NCBI GenBank assembly: GCA_900548935.1
Contig: URMR01000017.1
Span: 1 to 21,515 of the forward strand
Direction of reading: 5' to 3'
Length of the DNA stretch: 21,515 bases
From: an uncultured Collinsella sp.
Lineage (GTDB): Bacteria; Actinomycetota; Coriobacteriia; Coriobacteriales; Coriobacteriaceae
Shown piece by piece: positions 1 to 6,097 of this stretch (the stretch's first letter is position 1; each line of letters begins with the position of its first letter). The notes under the pieces are model-generated. The model saw only the letters and a program-made list of their open reading frames with translations. It ran no database searches and was not told the origin of the DNA. A program made the position numbers and the translations under genes.

Positions 1-525
1 CTTATCGCCGATGAGGTCCAGTGCGGTATCTTCCGCACGGGTAAGCCATTTGCATTCCAGACCTATGGCGTGGAGCCCGACATTATGAGCCTTGCCAAGG
101 GCATTGCCGACGGCGTGCCCATGGGTGCCGTGGTGGCAAAGAAGGAAATCGCTGACGTCTTTAAGCCTGGCGATCATGGTTCGACCTTCGGCGGCAGCTG
201 CCTGGCCGTCGCGGCGTGTGCCGCGACGCTCTCCGTGCTTGTGCGCGGCGATTATGCCGAGCATGCTGCCAGGGTGGGCGCCTATATGGAACAGGCGCTG
301 GCTAAGCTTCCGCATGTGGTAGAGGTGCGCGGCCGTGGCCTGATGCTCGGCTGCGATTTGGATGATGCTGCGGGTGATGCGCACGATGTTGTGGCCCGTG
401 CATTGGGGGCTGGTGCCGTGATCAACGCTACGGGTGCTCATACGCTGCGCTTCCTTCCGTCGCTCGTGTGCGAGGAAGCCGACGTGGATGGTCTGATCGA
501 GATTCTGTCGGACGTTTTGGCCTAG
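1..525 (+). CDS. argD: Acetylornithine aminotransferase, C-terminal part (5' end outside window)
   Basis: This is a partial reading frame, open from base 1 in frame 1, giving 174 residues of a class III PLP-dependent aminotransferase. The family converts N-acetylglutamate semialdehyde and glutamate to N-acetylornithine and 2-oxoglutarate in cytoplasmic arginine synthesis. Near the start is ADEVQCG, whose Asp contacts the PLP pyridine nitrogen. About 30 residues later comes SLAKGIADGVPMGA, whose Lys (residue 33 of the visible part) is the Schiff-base lysine. The C-terminus has TLRFLPSLVCEEADVD, typical of ArgD. About 200-220 N-terminal residues are missing because of the window edge, not truncation in the genome. 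A strong terminator follows 28 bases after the stop, so this is probably the last gene of its operon. Related ornithine or GABA aminotransferases are less likely, but the N-terminus would be needed to exclude them. Confidence 0.9.
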   Translation, partial: LIADEVQCGIFRTGKPFAFQTYGVEPDIMSLAKGIADGVPMGAVVAKKEIADVFKPGDHGSTFGGSCLAVAACAATLSVLVRGDYAEHAARVGAYMEQALAKLPHVVEVRGRGLMLGCDLDDAAGDAHDVVARALGAGAVINATGAHTLRFLPSLVCEEADVDGLIEILSDVLA

Positions 526-552
526 CGAGAGCAAAACATAGCCAGTTTGAAC

Positions 553-611
553 GGGTTCCAGATTGTCAGTGCGTCATTTGATGCATCATTGGACGGTCTG
601 GAACCCTTTTT
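553..611 (+). terminator. Rho-independent terminator after argD
   Basis: A 15-bp outer stem (553-567 with 592-606, two G-U pairs) carries a second inner stem near 571-588. Five T residues follow at 607-611. It lies 28 bases after the argD stop on the same strand. The outer arm GGGTTCCAGA pairs perfectly with TCTGGAACCC. Confidence 0.85.
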
Positions 612-685
612 GCCATAAATCTGCAATGGCCACGGCCTTTGCGACAGACGTGCTGACGGGTTCGAATCCCATGCACCGGGCGTAA

Positions 686-716
686 ACAAAAACGGTCCCC
701 TTGCGAGGACTGTTTC
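686..716 (-). terminator. Orphan rho-independent terminator, minus strand
   Basis: An 8-9 bp stem (690-698 with 707-715, one G-U pair) is followed on the minus strand by a T run (AAAAA on the plus strand at 688-692). It resembles the tRNA-Glu terminator in context, including the shared TTCTGTGGTG at 721-730. No intact minus-strand gene lies directly upstream of it. Confidence 0.6.
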
Positions 717-749
717 CAATTTCTGTGGTGGGCGATGAGGGATGTCCGC

Positions 750-825
750 GTGCGGCTTCGCCGCCCGCTCTCGCTTCGGGCCTGCGGCCCTCGCGTGCTG
801 CGCTGGAAAACGCTTCGCGTTTCCT
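750..825. repeat. Cluster of three GC-rich stem-loops with 3-base loops
   Basis: Three short hairpins follow one another: GCGGC-TTC-GCCGC near 752-764, GGGCC-TGC-GGCCC near 778-790, and GGAAAACGC-TTC-GCGTTTCC near 805-824 (one bulge). Two have TTC loops and one has a TGC loop. The array sits between the two tRNA-flank modules. This looks like a composite REP-like intergenic element, but copies elsewhere cannot be checked here. Confidence 0.55.
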
Positions 826-868
826 CAGCTCCGCACCCTGTCGGGTTCGAATCCCGGCATATCGGTAA

Positions 869-901
869 CAAAAAGCCCGCTACCGAATCGGTAACGGGCT
901 T
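869..901 (-). terminator. Terminator of tRNA-Glu
   Basis: AGCCCG-C-TACCG, loop AAT, CGGTA-A-CGGGCT gives an 11-bp stem with one C/A mismatch (874-900). On the minus strand it is followed by TTTTT (plus-strand A run at 870-874). It lies 12 bases beyond the 3' end of tRNA-Glu. Confidence 0.85.
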
Positions 902-912
902 CTCAGATTCTG

Positions 913-989
913 TGGTGCCCCCAGCGGGATTCGAACCCGCGATATCCACCTTGAAAGGGTGGCGTCCTTGGCCGCTAGACGATGGGGAC
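913..989 (-). tRNA. tRNA-Glu (anticodon TTC)
   Basis: Read on the minus strand, the 77 bases form a full cloverleaf with CCA encoded. The acceptor stem is GTCCCCA with TGGGGGC (one T-G pair). The anticodon arm is CCACC-CTTTCAA-GGTGG, so the anticodon is TTC. The T arm is GCGGG-TTCGAAT-CCCGC. The D-arm sequence TCGTCTAGCGGCCAAGGAC is typical of bacterial tRNA-Glu. A TATACT box lies just upstream and a terminator just downstream, so it is probably a single-gene transcript. Confidence 0.95.
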
Positions 990-999
990 AGCGGGAAAG

Positions 1000-1005
1000 A
1001 GTATA
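1000..1005 (-). promoter_or_regulatory. -10 box of the tRNA-Glu promoter
   Basis: TATACT on the minus strand lies 11 bases from the first tRNA base, which fits a start site at about 993. A poor -35 candidate, GTGAAC, lies 16 bases further upstream (about 1022-1027). The -10 box is clear and the -35 is weak. Confidence 0.55.
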
Positions 1006-1125
1006 GCAGACTTTTTTAGCCGTTCACATATCGTTGGCAAACTGAAAAACCACCACAAAGGAGCCTTGATTATCGACTTTATCCGAACACCTCCCACATT
1101 CAGACGGCGGGCGTCGGGACGAATA

Positions 1126-1180
1126 TCTCAATCTGTAACAGTAAGACGACTTTCAACGGCCTAGATGTTACAGATCGAGA
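1126..1180. repeat. Inverted repeat, 15-nt arms with one mismatch
   Basis: TCTCAATCTGTAACA (1126-1140) pairs with TGTTACAGATCGAGA (1166-1180) at 14 of 15 positions around a 25-base loop. It lies in the 254-base gap between tRNA-Glu and the murT-gatD stop. No T run follows on either strand, so it is not an obvious terminator. It could be a large operator, a MITE-like remnant or an RNA hairpin. Confidence 0.6.
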
Positions 1181-1196
1181 CAAACAAACGTGGCAG

Positions 1197-1233
1197 ATCA
1201 AAACAACCACAAAGGTGCCTGTCCCCTTTGTGG
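1197..1233 (-). terminator. Probable terminator of the murT-gatD operon
   Basis: CCACAAAGG (1207-1215) and CCTTTGTGG (1225-1233) form a perfect 9-bp stem with a 9-base loop. It lies 11 bases beyond the stop of the minus-strand gene. On the minus strand it is followed by the T-rich TTGTTTTG. The T tract is interrupted, so strength is uncertain. Confidence 0.6.
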
Positions 1234-1243
1234 CGGCGGGGCG

Positions 1244-3421
1244 TTAGGGGAGGAGCTTCATCGCGGCGTCGTGGGCGGCGTGTTCGTAGGCGTCGTCGAG
1301 GGGCTTGAGCGGCAGCAGAGCGTTGGCCTGTGCATTGCCGCGGCGCTCGAGGGCGTGGGCGATGAGCCAGTCGGCGAGCTCGGGGTTCTTGGGCAGTGCC
1401 GGTCCGTGTAGGTACGTGCCGATGACGCCCTTGTAGATGAGGCCCTCAAAGCCGTCGTCGCCGTTGTTGCCGGTGCCCGTGACGACGGACGTTCCGAGCG
1501 GCGTGGCCTCAGCATCGAGCAGGGTACGGCCTCCGTGGTTCTCAAATCCCACAAAGGGCTCGGGTGCCAGGTCGGTCTTGACGGCGACGTTGCCGATCAG
1601 GCGGTCGGAGCCGCGCACGGTTTCGGCGGCAATGACGCCCAGGCCCTCGATGCGATTCTCGCCCATATAGTACGAACGGCCGAGCAGCTGATAGCTGCCG
1701 CAGATGGCGAGCAGCGAACCGCCGTCCTCAACATAGGCCGCGACCTTGTCTTTTTGAGCGAACAGCTCGTGTGCCACGGCCAGCTGATCGCGGTCGGAGC
1801 CACCGCCCATCATGACGATGTCGGCGTCGGTGAGATCGAGCGACTCGCCCATACGGACCTCGTCCACGCGCACGGGGATGCCACGCCAGGCGCAGCGGCG
1901 CTCGAGGGCAATGACGTTGCCGCCGTCGCCATAGAGGTTGAGGGCATCGGGGTACAGGTAGACAATGCGCAGGGGGCGCGAAAGCTCGACCGGCGCAATA
2001 TCGGTGGGGACAGCGCTACCATCGGCGCGCGTTACAGCGTGGGAGGCAACCGAGCTCGCATCGGTGCCCTTAAGCTCGTCGAGCTCCTTGACCAGCGGCG
2101 GGAAGGCCGTGTAGTTGGCGACGGCGTAGAAAGTATCGCCAGCCTCCTCGTCTGCCGCGGCGCCGATCGCCTGCTCGATATTCGAGATGATGGCGGAGTC
2201 GATGCCGGCGTACTTCAGGCGTGCCTGCATATCGTGCGCGCGCGTACCTCCGGCAAAGGCGATAAGCCCTGGGGTATCGGCGATGCGCTCGAAGTCGACG
2301 TCGTAGATCCACGAGACATCGTGGCCGTCGGCGTCGTTGTCGTTCAGGAAGAAGGCGCAAAGCCTGCCGCCCGCCGTCTTAATGGACTGAATCTGGCGAT
2401 CGAAGCCCACGGGATTCTTAGCCAGGTTGGCCTCGACGGTGCGGCCGGCGATCTCCCAGCGGCCCATGCGTCCGCCGGCGGGGACGTAGGCATCGAGCGT
2501 GGGCTGCAGGTGAGCTGCGTTCACGCCCAACTCGCGTGCCGCAAAGAAGGCGGCGGCAACGTTGTAGACCATGTACAGGCCGTTGTAGCGCGTGGCGATG
2601 TGCGTTGCGGGTGCGCCGGTATCGGGTCCAAAGTTCAGGTCAAAGCCGTAGCCGTCGCAGGTGAGCTCAACGTCCGTTACGCGACGGACCAGCGCAGGAC
2701 GACCCCAGCCGCACGAGGGGCAATGGTATGCGCCAAGCTGTCCGTACTGCACATAGTCGTACTCCAACGGCGCGTTGCACTGCGAGCAAAAACGCGAGTC
2801 GCTAATGCGATCGGACTCGGTGCCCGTGGCGCCGTCGATGCCAAAGGCGATGCTCGTGTTGGGGACGCGCGCGGCGATCGAGGCGCACAGCGGATCGTCG
2901 GCGTTATAGATGAGTGTCGTTGCCGGCGAAAGCTCCAGCGCGTGGGCGATGACGTCCTGGGTGTGGTCGATCTCGCCGTAGCGGTCCAGCTGGTCGCGGA
3001 ACAGGTTGAGCAGCACAAAGTAGGTCGGCTTGAGCTTGGGCAGGACACGCACCGTGTAGAGCTCGTCGCACTCAAAGACGCCTACGCGCTTGCCGTTGCC
3101 GGCACGCTTAAGATTGCTGCGGGCTTCGAGCAGGGCACCTACCACGCCCGGCTCCATGTTGTTGCCAGCGCGGTTGCATACCACGGTGGCGCCGCTGGCG
3201 GCAACGGCATCGGCGATGAGGTTGGAGGTGGTGGTCTTGCCGTTGGTGCCGGTGATCACCACGCTGCGGTCGACAAGGCCCGCGAGGTCGCTTAGCAGCT
3301 CGGGGTCGATCTTCATGGCGATACGGCCGGGGAGTACGCCACCCTGGCGCTTAAGGACGGAGCGCAGCCCCCAGCGGGCGATATCGCTCGAGGTGCAGGC
3401 GAGAGATGAGCGGAAGTTCAT
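1244..3421 (-). CDS. murT-gatD: Fused MurT-GatD lipid II isoglutaminyl synthase
   Basis: This 725-residue protein joins the two subunits of the enzyme that amidates D-glutamate of lipid II to D-isoglutamine, using glutamine and ATP at the cytoplasmic membrane face. Residues 1-450 are MurT. GTNGKTTT at 58-65 is the Mur-ligase P-loop. C212, C215, C234 and C237 form a CxxC...CxxC zinc ribbon. NDNDADGHDVSWIYDVDFE near 360-378 is the DUF1727 active region. Residues about 484-725 are GatD. YPDALNLYGDGGN is followed by LAICGSYQLLG with nucleophile C574, GFENHGGRT, and GTYLHGPALPKN with H672. A roughly 30-residue polar linker (about 452-480) connects them. In Staphylococcus aureus these are two proteins of about 437 and 243 residues, so the length fits a head-to-tail fusion with no frame break. 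An ATG with AGGAA upstream starts it, 45 bases after the preceding gene, so it is the last gene of a three-gene operon. Confidence 0.93.
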   Translation of the reverse strand: MNFRSSLACTSSDIARWGLRSVLKRQGGVLPGRIAMKIDPELLSDLAGLVDRSVVITGTNGKTTTSNLIADAVAASGATVVCNRAGNNMEPGVVGALLEARSNLKRAGNGKRVGVFECDELYTVRVLPKLKPTYFVLLNLFRDQLDRYGEIDHTQDVIAHALELSPATTLIYNADDPLCASIAARVPNTSIAFGIDGATGTESDRISDSRFCSQCNAPLEYDYVQYGQLGAYHCPSCGWGRPALVRRVTDVELTCDGYGFDLNFGPDTGAPATHIATRYNGLYMVYNVAAAFFAARELGVNAAHLQPTLDAYVPAGGRMGRWEIAGRTVEANLAKNPVGFDRQIQSIKTAGGRLCAFFLNDNDADGHDVSWIYDVDFERIADTPGLIAFAGGTRAHDMQARLKYAGIDSAIISNIEQAIGAAADEEAGDTFYAVANYTAFPPLVKELDELKGTDASSVASHAVTRADGSAVPTDIAPVELSRPLRIVYLYPDALNLYGDGGNVIALERRCAWRGIPVRVDEVRMGESLDLTDADIVMMGGGSDRDQLAVAHELFAQKDKVAAYVEDGGSLLAICGSYQLLGRSYYMGENRIEGLGVIAAETVRGSDRLIGNVAVKTDLAPEPFVGFENHGGRTLLDAEATPLGTSVVTGTGNNGDDGFEGLIYKGVIGTYLHGPALPKNPELADWLIAHALERRGNAQANALLPLKPLDDAYEHAAHDAAMKLLP

Positions 3422-3466
3422 GAAGCCGTTCCTAACGTGAATGACATGGTCGTGGCGTTTGCGCCG

Positions 3467-4510
3467 TTAAAAGCCGTAACGGCGCGCAAATTCCTGGGCA
3501 AGCTGCGATACATCTTCGCAGGCGTTGGCCCAGGGGGCAAAGTCGGGGGTGTCCGAGATAATACCGTCCGCTTCCCAAACGGCTTGGTGCGAAAGGTCCC
3601 AGGGATCGCGTGGCTCGGGCCGGCAGGGAAGGTACGGTGTCTGGTACATGGGGTTCAGTAAGAAGAATGCACCGCCCTCGCAACGGTTGGCAAACTCACG
3701 CAGCGCGCGTGTCGCCGGGCGCATCTTGTTCGTTTTGAACAGCAAGATCGTGCGGGCGAGCAGGTACCAGGGGGAGTTCTCGAGGGCATCGGCCCCCATC
3801 TGCTCCTCGAGCTGGTGAGCCAGGGCAAAAAAGCCGTCTTCGTCTTCCAGACGAGCGAGGGAGAGTAACACGGTGCCTACAGCTCGGGTGGGATAGCCTT
3901 CCGCCTTAAGAACACGGCGGGCGTAGTTGGCGGCAGCACGGTAGCGAGCGCTCGCCATGCACAGCTGCGAGATGGCCTCGAGCGTGTGGAGCCACCCGAT
4001 AAGAGCCGGCTCGCTTACGGTGAGATCGGCCGCCGTCACTCCGTCTGCCAGCACCTTGTTGGCCCAGTAGTGCGGGGCCTCCATGTCGAACCCGGGCACG
4101 CTTTGCTGCAGGTAATCGGTCGTGGTCGCCTCGAGTTTCATCAGGTCGCCCAGACAGGCGTCGACGGGCGTGTCCGCCAAAATGATGGCGAGCAGCTGGG
4201 CATCGAGGACATACGCATCGACGCGGACGATCTTGAGCAGCTCATCGCGCGTATCGTCGAACAGGTGGTTGCGCGTCTGTTCAAACTCCTCGTCGCTGCC
4301 CATGTCCTCGATGCGATGGAGCTCGTCGAGCAGGTGGCGATGAACACCGGCATAGGACAGCAGCGCCTGGGCATGCTCGGACTGCGCATACTTATGAGGG
4401 TTGACGTTCACGTCGTTATGGACAAGCTCGCGTGCTGCATCGGTGAGCTCGGGGTGCGACGCCAGATAGGTGCGCTCCAGGTAGGCGGGGATGTAGACGC
4501 TCGGATCCAT
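3467..4510 (-). CDS. Tetratricopeptide-like helical repeat protein, second copy of a pair
   Basis: This is a 347-residue soluble protein with no signal peptide or membrane segment. It is rich in Ala, Leu, Glu and aromatic residues arranged as amphipathic helix pairs. The middle region (about 180-275) resembles TPR helices, for example ARYRAAANYARRVLKAEG and SPWYLLARTILLFKTNKM. The C-terminal 60 residues are Pro- and Trp-rich. I recognise no catalytic motif and cannot assign a function. It is a diverged paralogue of the gene just upstream, with the same order of helices and matching RYR..ANxxxR and (S/D)PWxL positions. Its ATG overlaps the preceding TAA by one base, with AGGAG upstream, which implies translational coupling. 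Being between its paralogue and murT-gatD suggests, but does not show, a role linked to peptidoglycan amidation. Confidence 0.75.
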   Translation of the reverse strand: MDPSVYIPAYLERTYLASHPELTDAARELVHNDVNVNPHKYAQSEHAQALLSYAGVHRHLLDELHRIEDMGSDEEFEQTRNHLFDDTRDELLKIVRVDAYVLDAQLLAIILADTPVDACLGDLMKLEATTTDYLQQSVPGFDMEAPHYWANKVLADGVTAADLTVSEPALIGWLHTLEAISQLCMASARYRAAANYARRVLKAEGYPTRAVGTVLLSLARLEDEDGFFALAHQLEEQMGADALENSPWYLLARTILLFKTNKMRPATRALREFANRCEGGAFFLLNPMYQTPYLPCRPEPRDPWDLSHQAVWEADGIISDTPDFAPWANACEDVSQLAQEFARRYGF

Positions 4511-5586
4511 TAGAGGTCTCCTCCCTTAAACGGCAAGCCCTGCTCGGCCGCCCGCAGGATGCGCTCGTCGATCTGGGAACGCACGATATCGTTGGTGGCG
4601 ACCCAGGCGGCAAAACTGGCGTTGTCGGGGGCGCCCAGGCCCTCCTGCAGTACCGGCGTCGCCTCGGACAGCGCAAGGACAAGCTCGTCGGTGGAGCCCA
4701 CACCCACGTTGACGCGGGCATAGACGCCATCGGGAAACTCGGTTTGGAAGTAGAGCGCCTCGGCTGCGTGCGGGCACGAGCGTGCAAGGATGCGCAAGTA
4801 GCGCTCGGCACCCTCGTAGTCCAGCTCGCGCCAGGCAGCGCTCATCAGCGCGATGAGCGTCCACGGGTCCAAGTCGCGCTCCGCGTCCTTGGGACGACGG
4901 CGCAGCGGCGTGTTGGCAAGATAGGGCACGGAGTGGGCAGAGCGAAAGCGTTTGAGCTCCTCGGCAGGGTATTCGAGCTTTGCCATGGCAAGCATCGCAG
5001 TATGACGGACGCCGGCGGGGTCGTTGGGTGCAAAGTCCAGGCTGCGGTTTGCGGCTTCGAGCGACATGCGATAGCGGCCGCTAATGAGGGCGCGCGACGC
5101 AAGGGCGGCAAGCCAGCGCAGGTAGGGGCGGCGGGTCAGGTCGCCTGCGGCCTCACGCTCGTAGGGGTCTTGTGCCGAGGCAATCTTGAGCGCCAAGTCG
5201 TGCTCGACTTCATCGCGCTTGGATACCAAGTACTGTACGTACTCCTCGTTGGAGTTGGCGGTGAGGGCGGTCAGCATGCGCTGAGCGTCCCAGTTGGCCG
5301 GATCGAGCTCGGCTGCCTCGCGAAGCATGTTCTCGGCAGCGGCCTCTTCTTGCTCTGCCTGGGTATCGTCAGGGATAAAGGGAATGCGGTAGTCGACAGC
5401 CTCGACTACCTTGGCAATGAGGTGCCCGGCGCGGTCGCGGTCGTGCACGATGAGCGGCGCGGGGTTGCGGGTGAATTGTTCCATCAGACGCTCTACGGCG
5501 GCACCGTCGGTGAGCGGGATATTGTCGCGGCGCAAGGCCTCAAGAACGAGGCGATGGCAATCCTCTTGAATGGGATCGAATGCCAT
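4510..5586 (-). CDS. Tetratricopeptide-like helical repeat protein, first copy of a pair
   Basis: This is a 358-residue soluble protein. I chose the ATG at 5586 (MAFDPIQEDC) because GGAGG lies four bases before it. An upstream in-frame start at 5616 has no better support. It has an acidic helical segment (DDTQAEQEEAAAENMLREAAELDPANWDAQ, about 74-103) that looks like a TPR helix, then further pairs such as GRYRMSLEAANRSLDFAPNDP and DPWTLIALMSAAWRELDYEGAERYLRIL. TPR domains bind proteins, so a scaffold or adaptor is plausible, but no partner can be named. It is the first gene of the operon that ends with murT-gatD, and the next gene starts within its stop codon. It may belong to an ST7-like or generic TPR family. 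Confidence 0.75.
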   Translation of the reverse strand: MAFDPIQEDCHRLVLEALRRDNIPLTDGAAVERLMEQFTRNPAPLIVHDRDRAGHLIAKVVEAVDYRIPFIPDDTQAEQEEAAAENMLREAAELDPANWDAQRMLTALTANSNEEYVQYLVSKRDEVEHDLALKIASAQDPYEREAAGDLTRRPYLRWLAALASRALISGRYRMSLEAANRSLDFAPNDPAGVRHTAMLAMAKLEYPAEELKRFRSAHSVPYLANTPLRRRPKDAERDLDPWTLIALMSAAWRELDYEGAERYLRILARSCPHAAEALYFQTEFPDGVYARVNVGVGSTDELVLALSEATPVLQEGLGAPDNASFAAWVATNDIVRSQIDERILRAAEQGLPFKGGDL

Positions 5587-6097
5587 GGGGCCTCCTTTGC
5601 TGCGGTTAGGGTTCAAATCTCTCTATATAAGGTTCTAGTTTACCCGCATGTGGCACACCGGGGGTGCCGCACTTGGACATGCACCTTTGCACCACGAAGA
5701 CGGATGTCAGGCGGATGTCGCACAAATGTCGGCACCTTGGACGACTGAGTGGTATCACGGTGCCGCAAACGGTCGATTTTTGGCGGCGAACGGGGCGCAT
5801 TTTGGAGGGGCACAGTCCTGCCCGGGATATGTGGTCAACCTTGATAAAACGTTTGCCCAGCTTGGGAGTATGGATGCCGCACAAGGGTCTTCAGGGATAG
5901 AAAAAACGTTTCATCATTGTTGGCTTTAGGTGAATAACTGACCAACCAGAACGGTAAAATAGTGTTTGTCTGAGCGTTGAGACGTTTAGACATCGCGCAT
6001 TGTCATCGCCGGCAACGCGCAAAACGGTCCTAACGGAGCCAATCGGGTGCTCCGTTATATACGCAAGTCTAAGAGGGGCTTGTTTAGGAGGCACAGT
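5587..6097. other. Divergent intergenic region of 511 bases
   Basis: I see no supported gene here. On the left, TATATA on the minus strand at 5624-5629 could be the -10 of the TPR/murT-gatD operon. An imperfect stem-loop with GCATGT/ACATGC outer arms lies at 5647-5683. On the right, AAAACGTTT occurs twice (5846-5854 and 5903-5911), with a third ACGTTT at 5982-5987. TAAAAT at 5955-5960 may be the -10 for the alcohol dehydrogenase. A perfect 9-bp hairpin sits at 6031-6057. The leader of the dehydrogenase is therefore long, over 120 bases if that -10 is used. Confidence 0.5.
6031..6057 (+). promoter_or_regulatory. Leader hairpin upstream of the iron-type alcohol dehydrogenase
   Basis: TAACGGAGC (6031-6039) pairs perfectly with GCTCCGTTA (6049-6057) around a 9-base loop. 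It ends 40 bases before the start codon and is not followed by a T run, so it is not a standard terminator. It may stabilise the mRNA or take part in leader control. Confidence 0.45.

Larger units (their letters stand above)
612..912. other. Gene-free stretch with duplicated tRNA-flank modules and stem-loop cluster
   Basis: I see no convincing protein gene here. The stretch contains two related modules of about 80 bases (about 650-730 and 838-916). Each has a T-arm-like GGGTTCGAATCCC on the plus strand, then TAAACAAAAA or TAACAAAAA, a hairpin, and TTCTGTGGTG. Between them lies a GC-rich run of three tight hairpins (about 750-825). The second module forms the terminator and 3' flank of the minus-strand tRNA-Glu. 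Neither plus-strand T-arm can be extended into a complete tRNA cloverleaf. Confidence 0.6.

Noticed and set aside
645..680. Plus-strand tRNA suggested by GGGTTCGAATCCC at about 658-670
   Set aside because: The T-arm-like segment cannot be extended to an acceptor stem or an anticodon arm. It is treated as a relic or flank module.
728..862. Plus-strand tRNA with a long insert suggested by the T-arm-like sequence at about 843-855
   Set aside because: Only an imperfect acceptor pairing (CGATGAG with CATATCG, one mismatch and one G-U) can be drawn. The body would be three GC hairpins without D or anticodon arms.
1535..3295. Long plus-strand open frame of 586 codons opposite murT-gatD
   Set aside because: It is antisense to a clearly recognised gene, its composition is of the shadow type (Val/Ala/Gly/Asp-rich) and it matches no family motif. 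High GC gives long chance frames.
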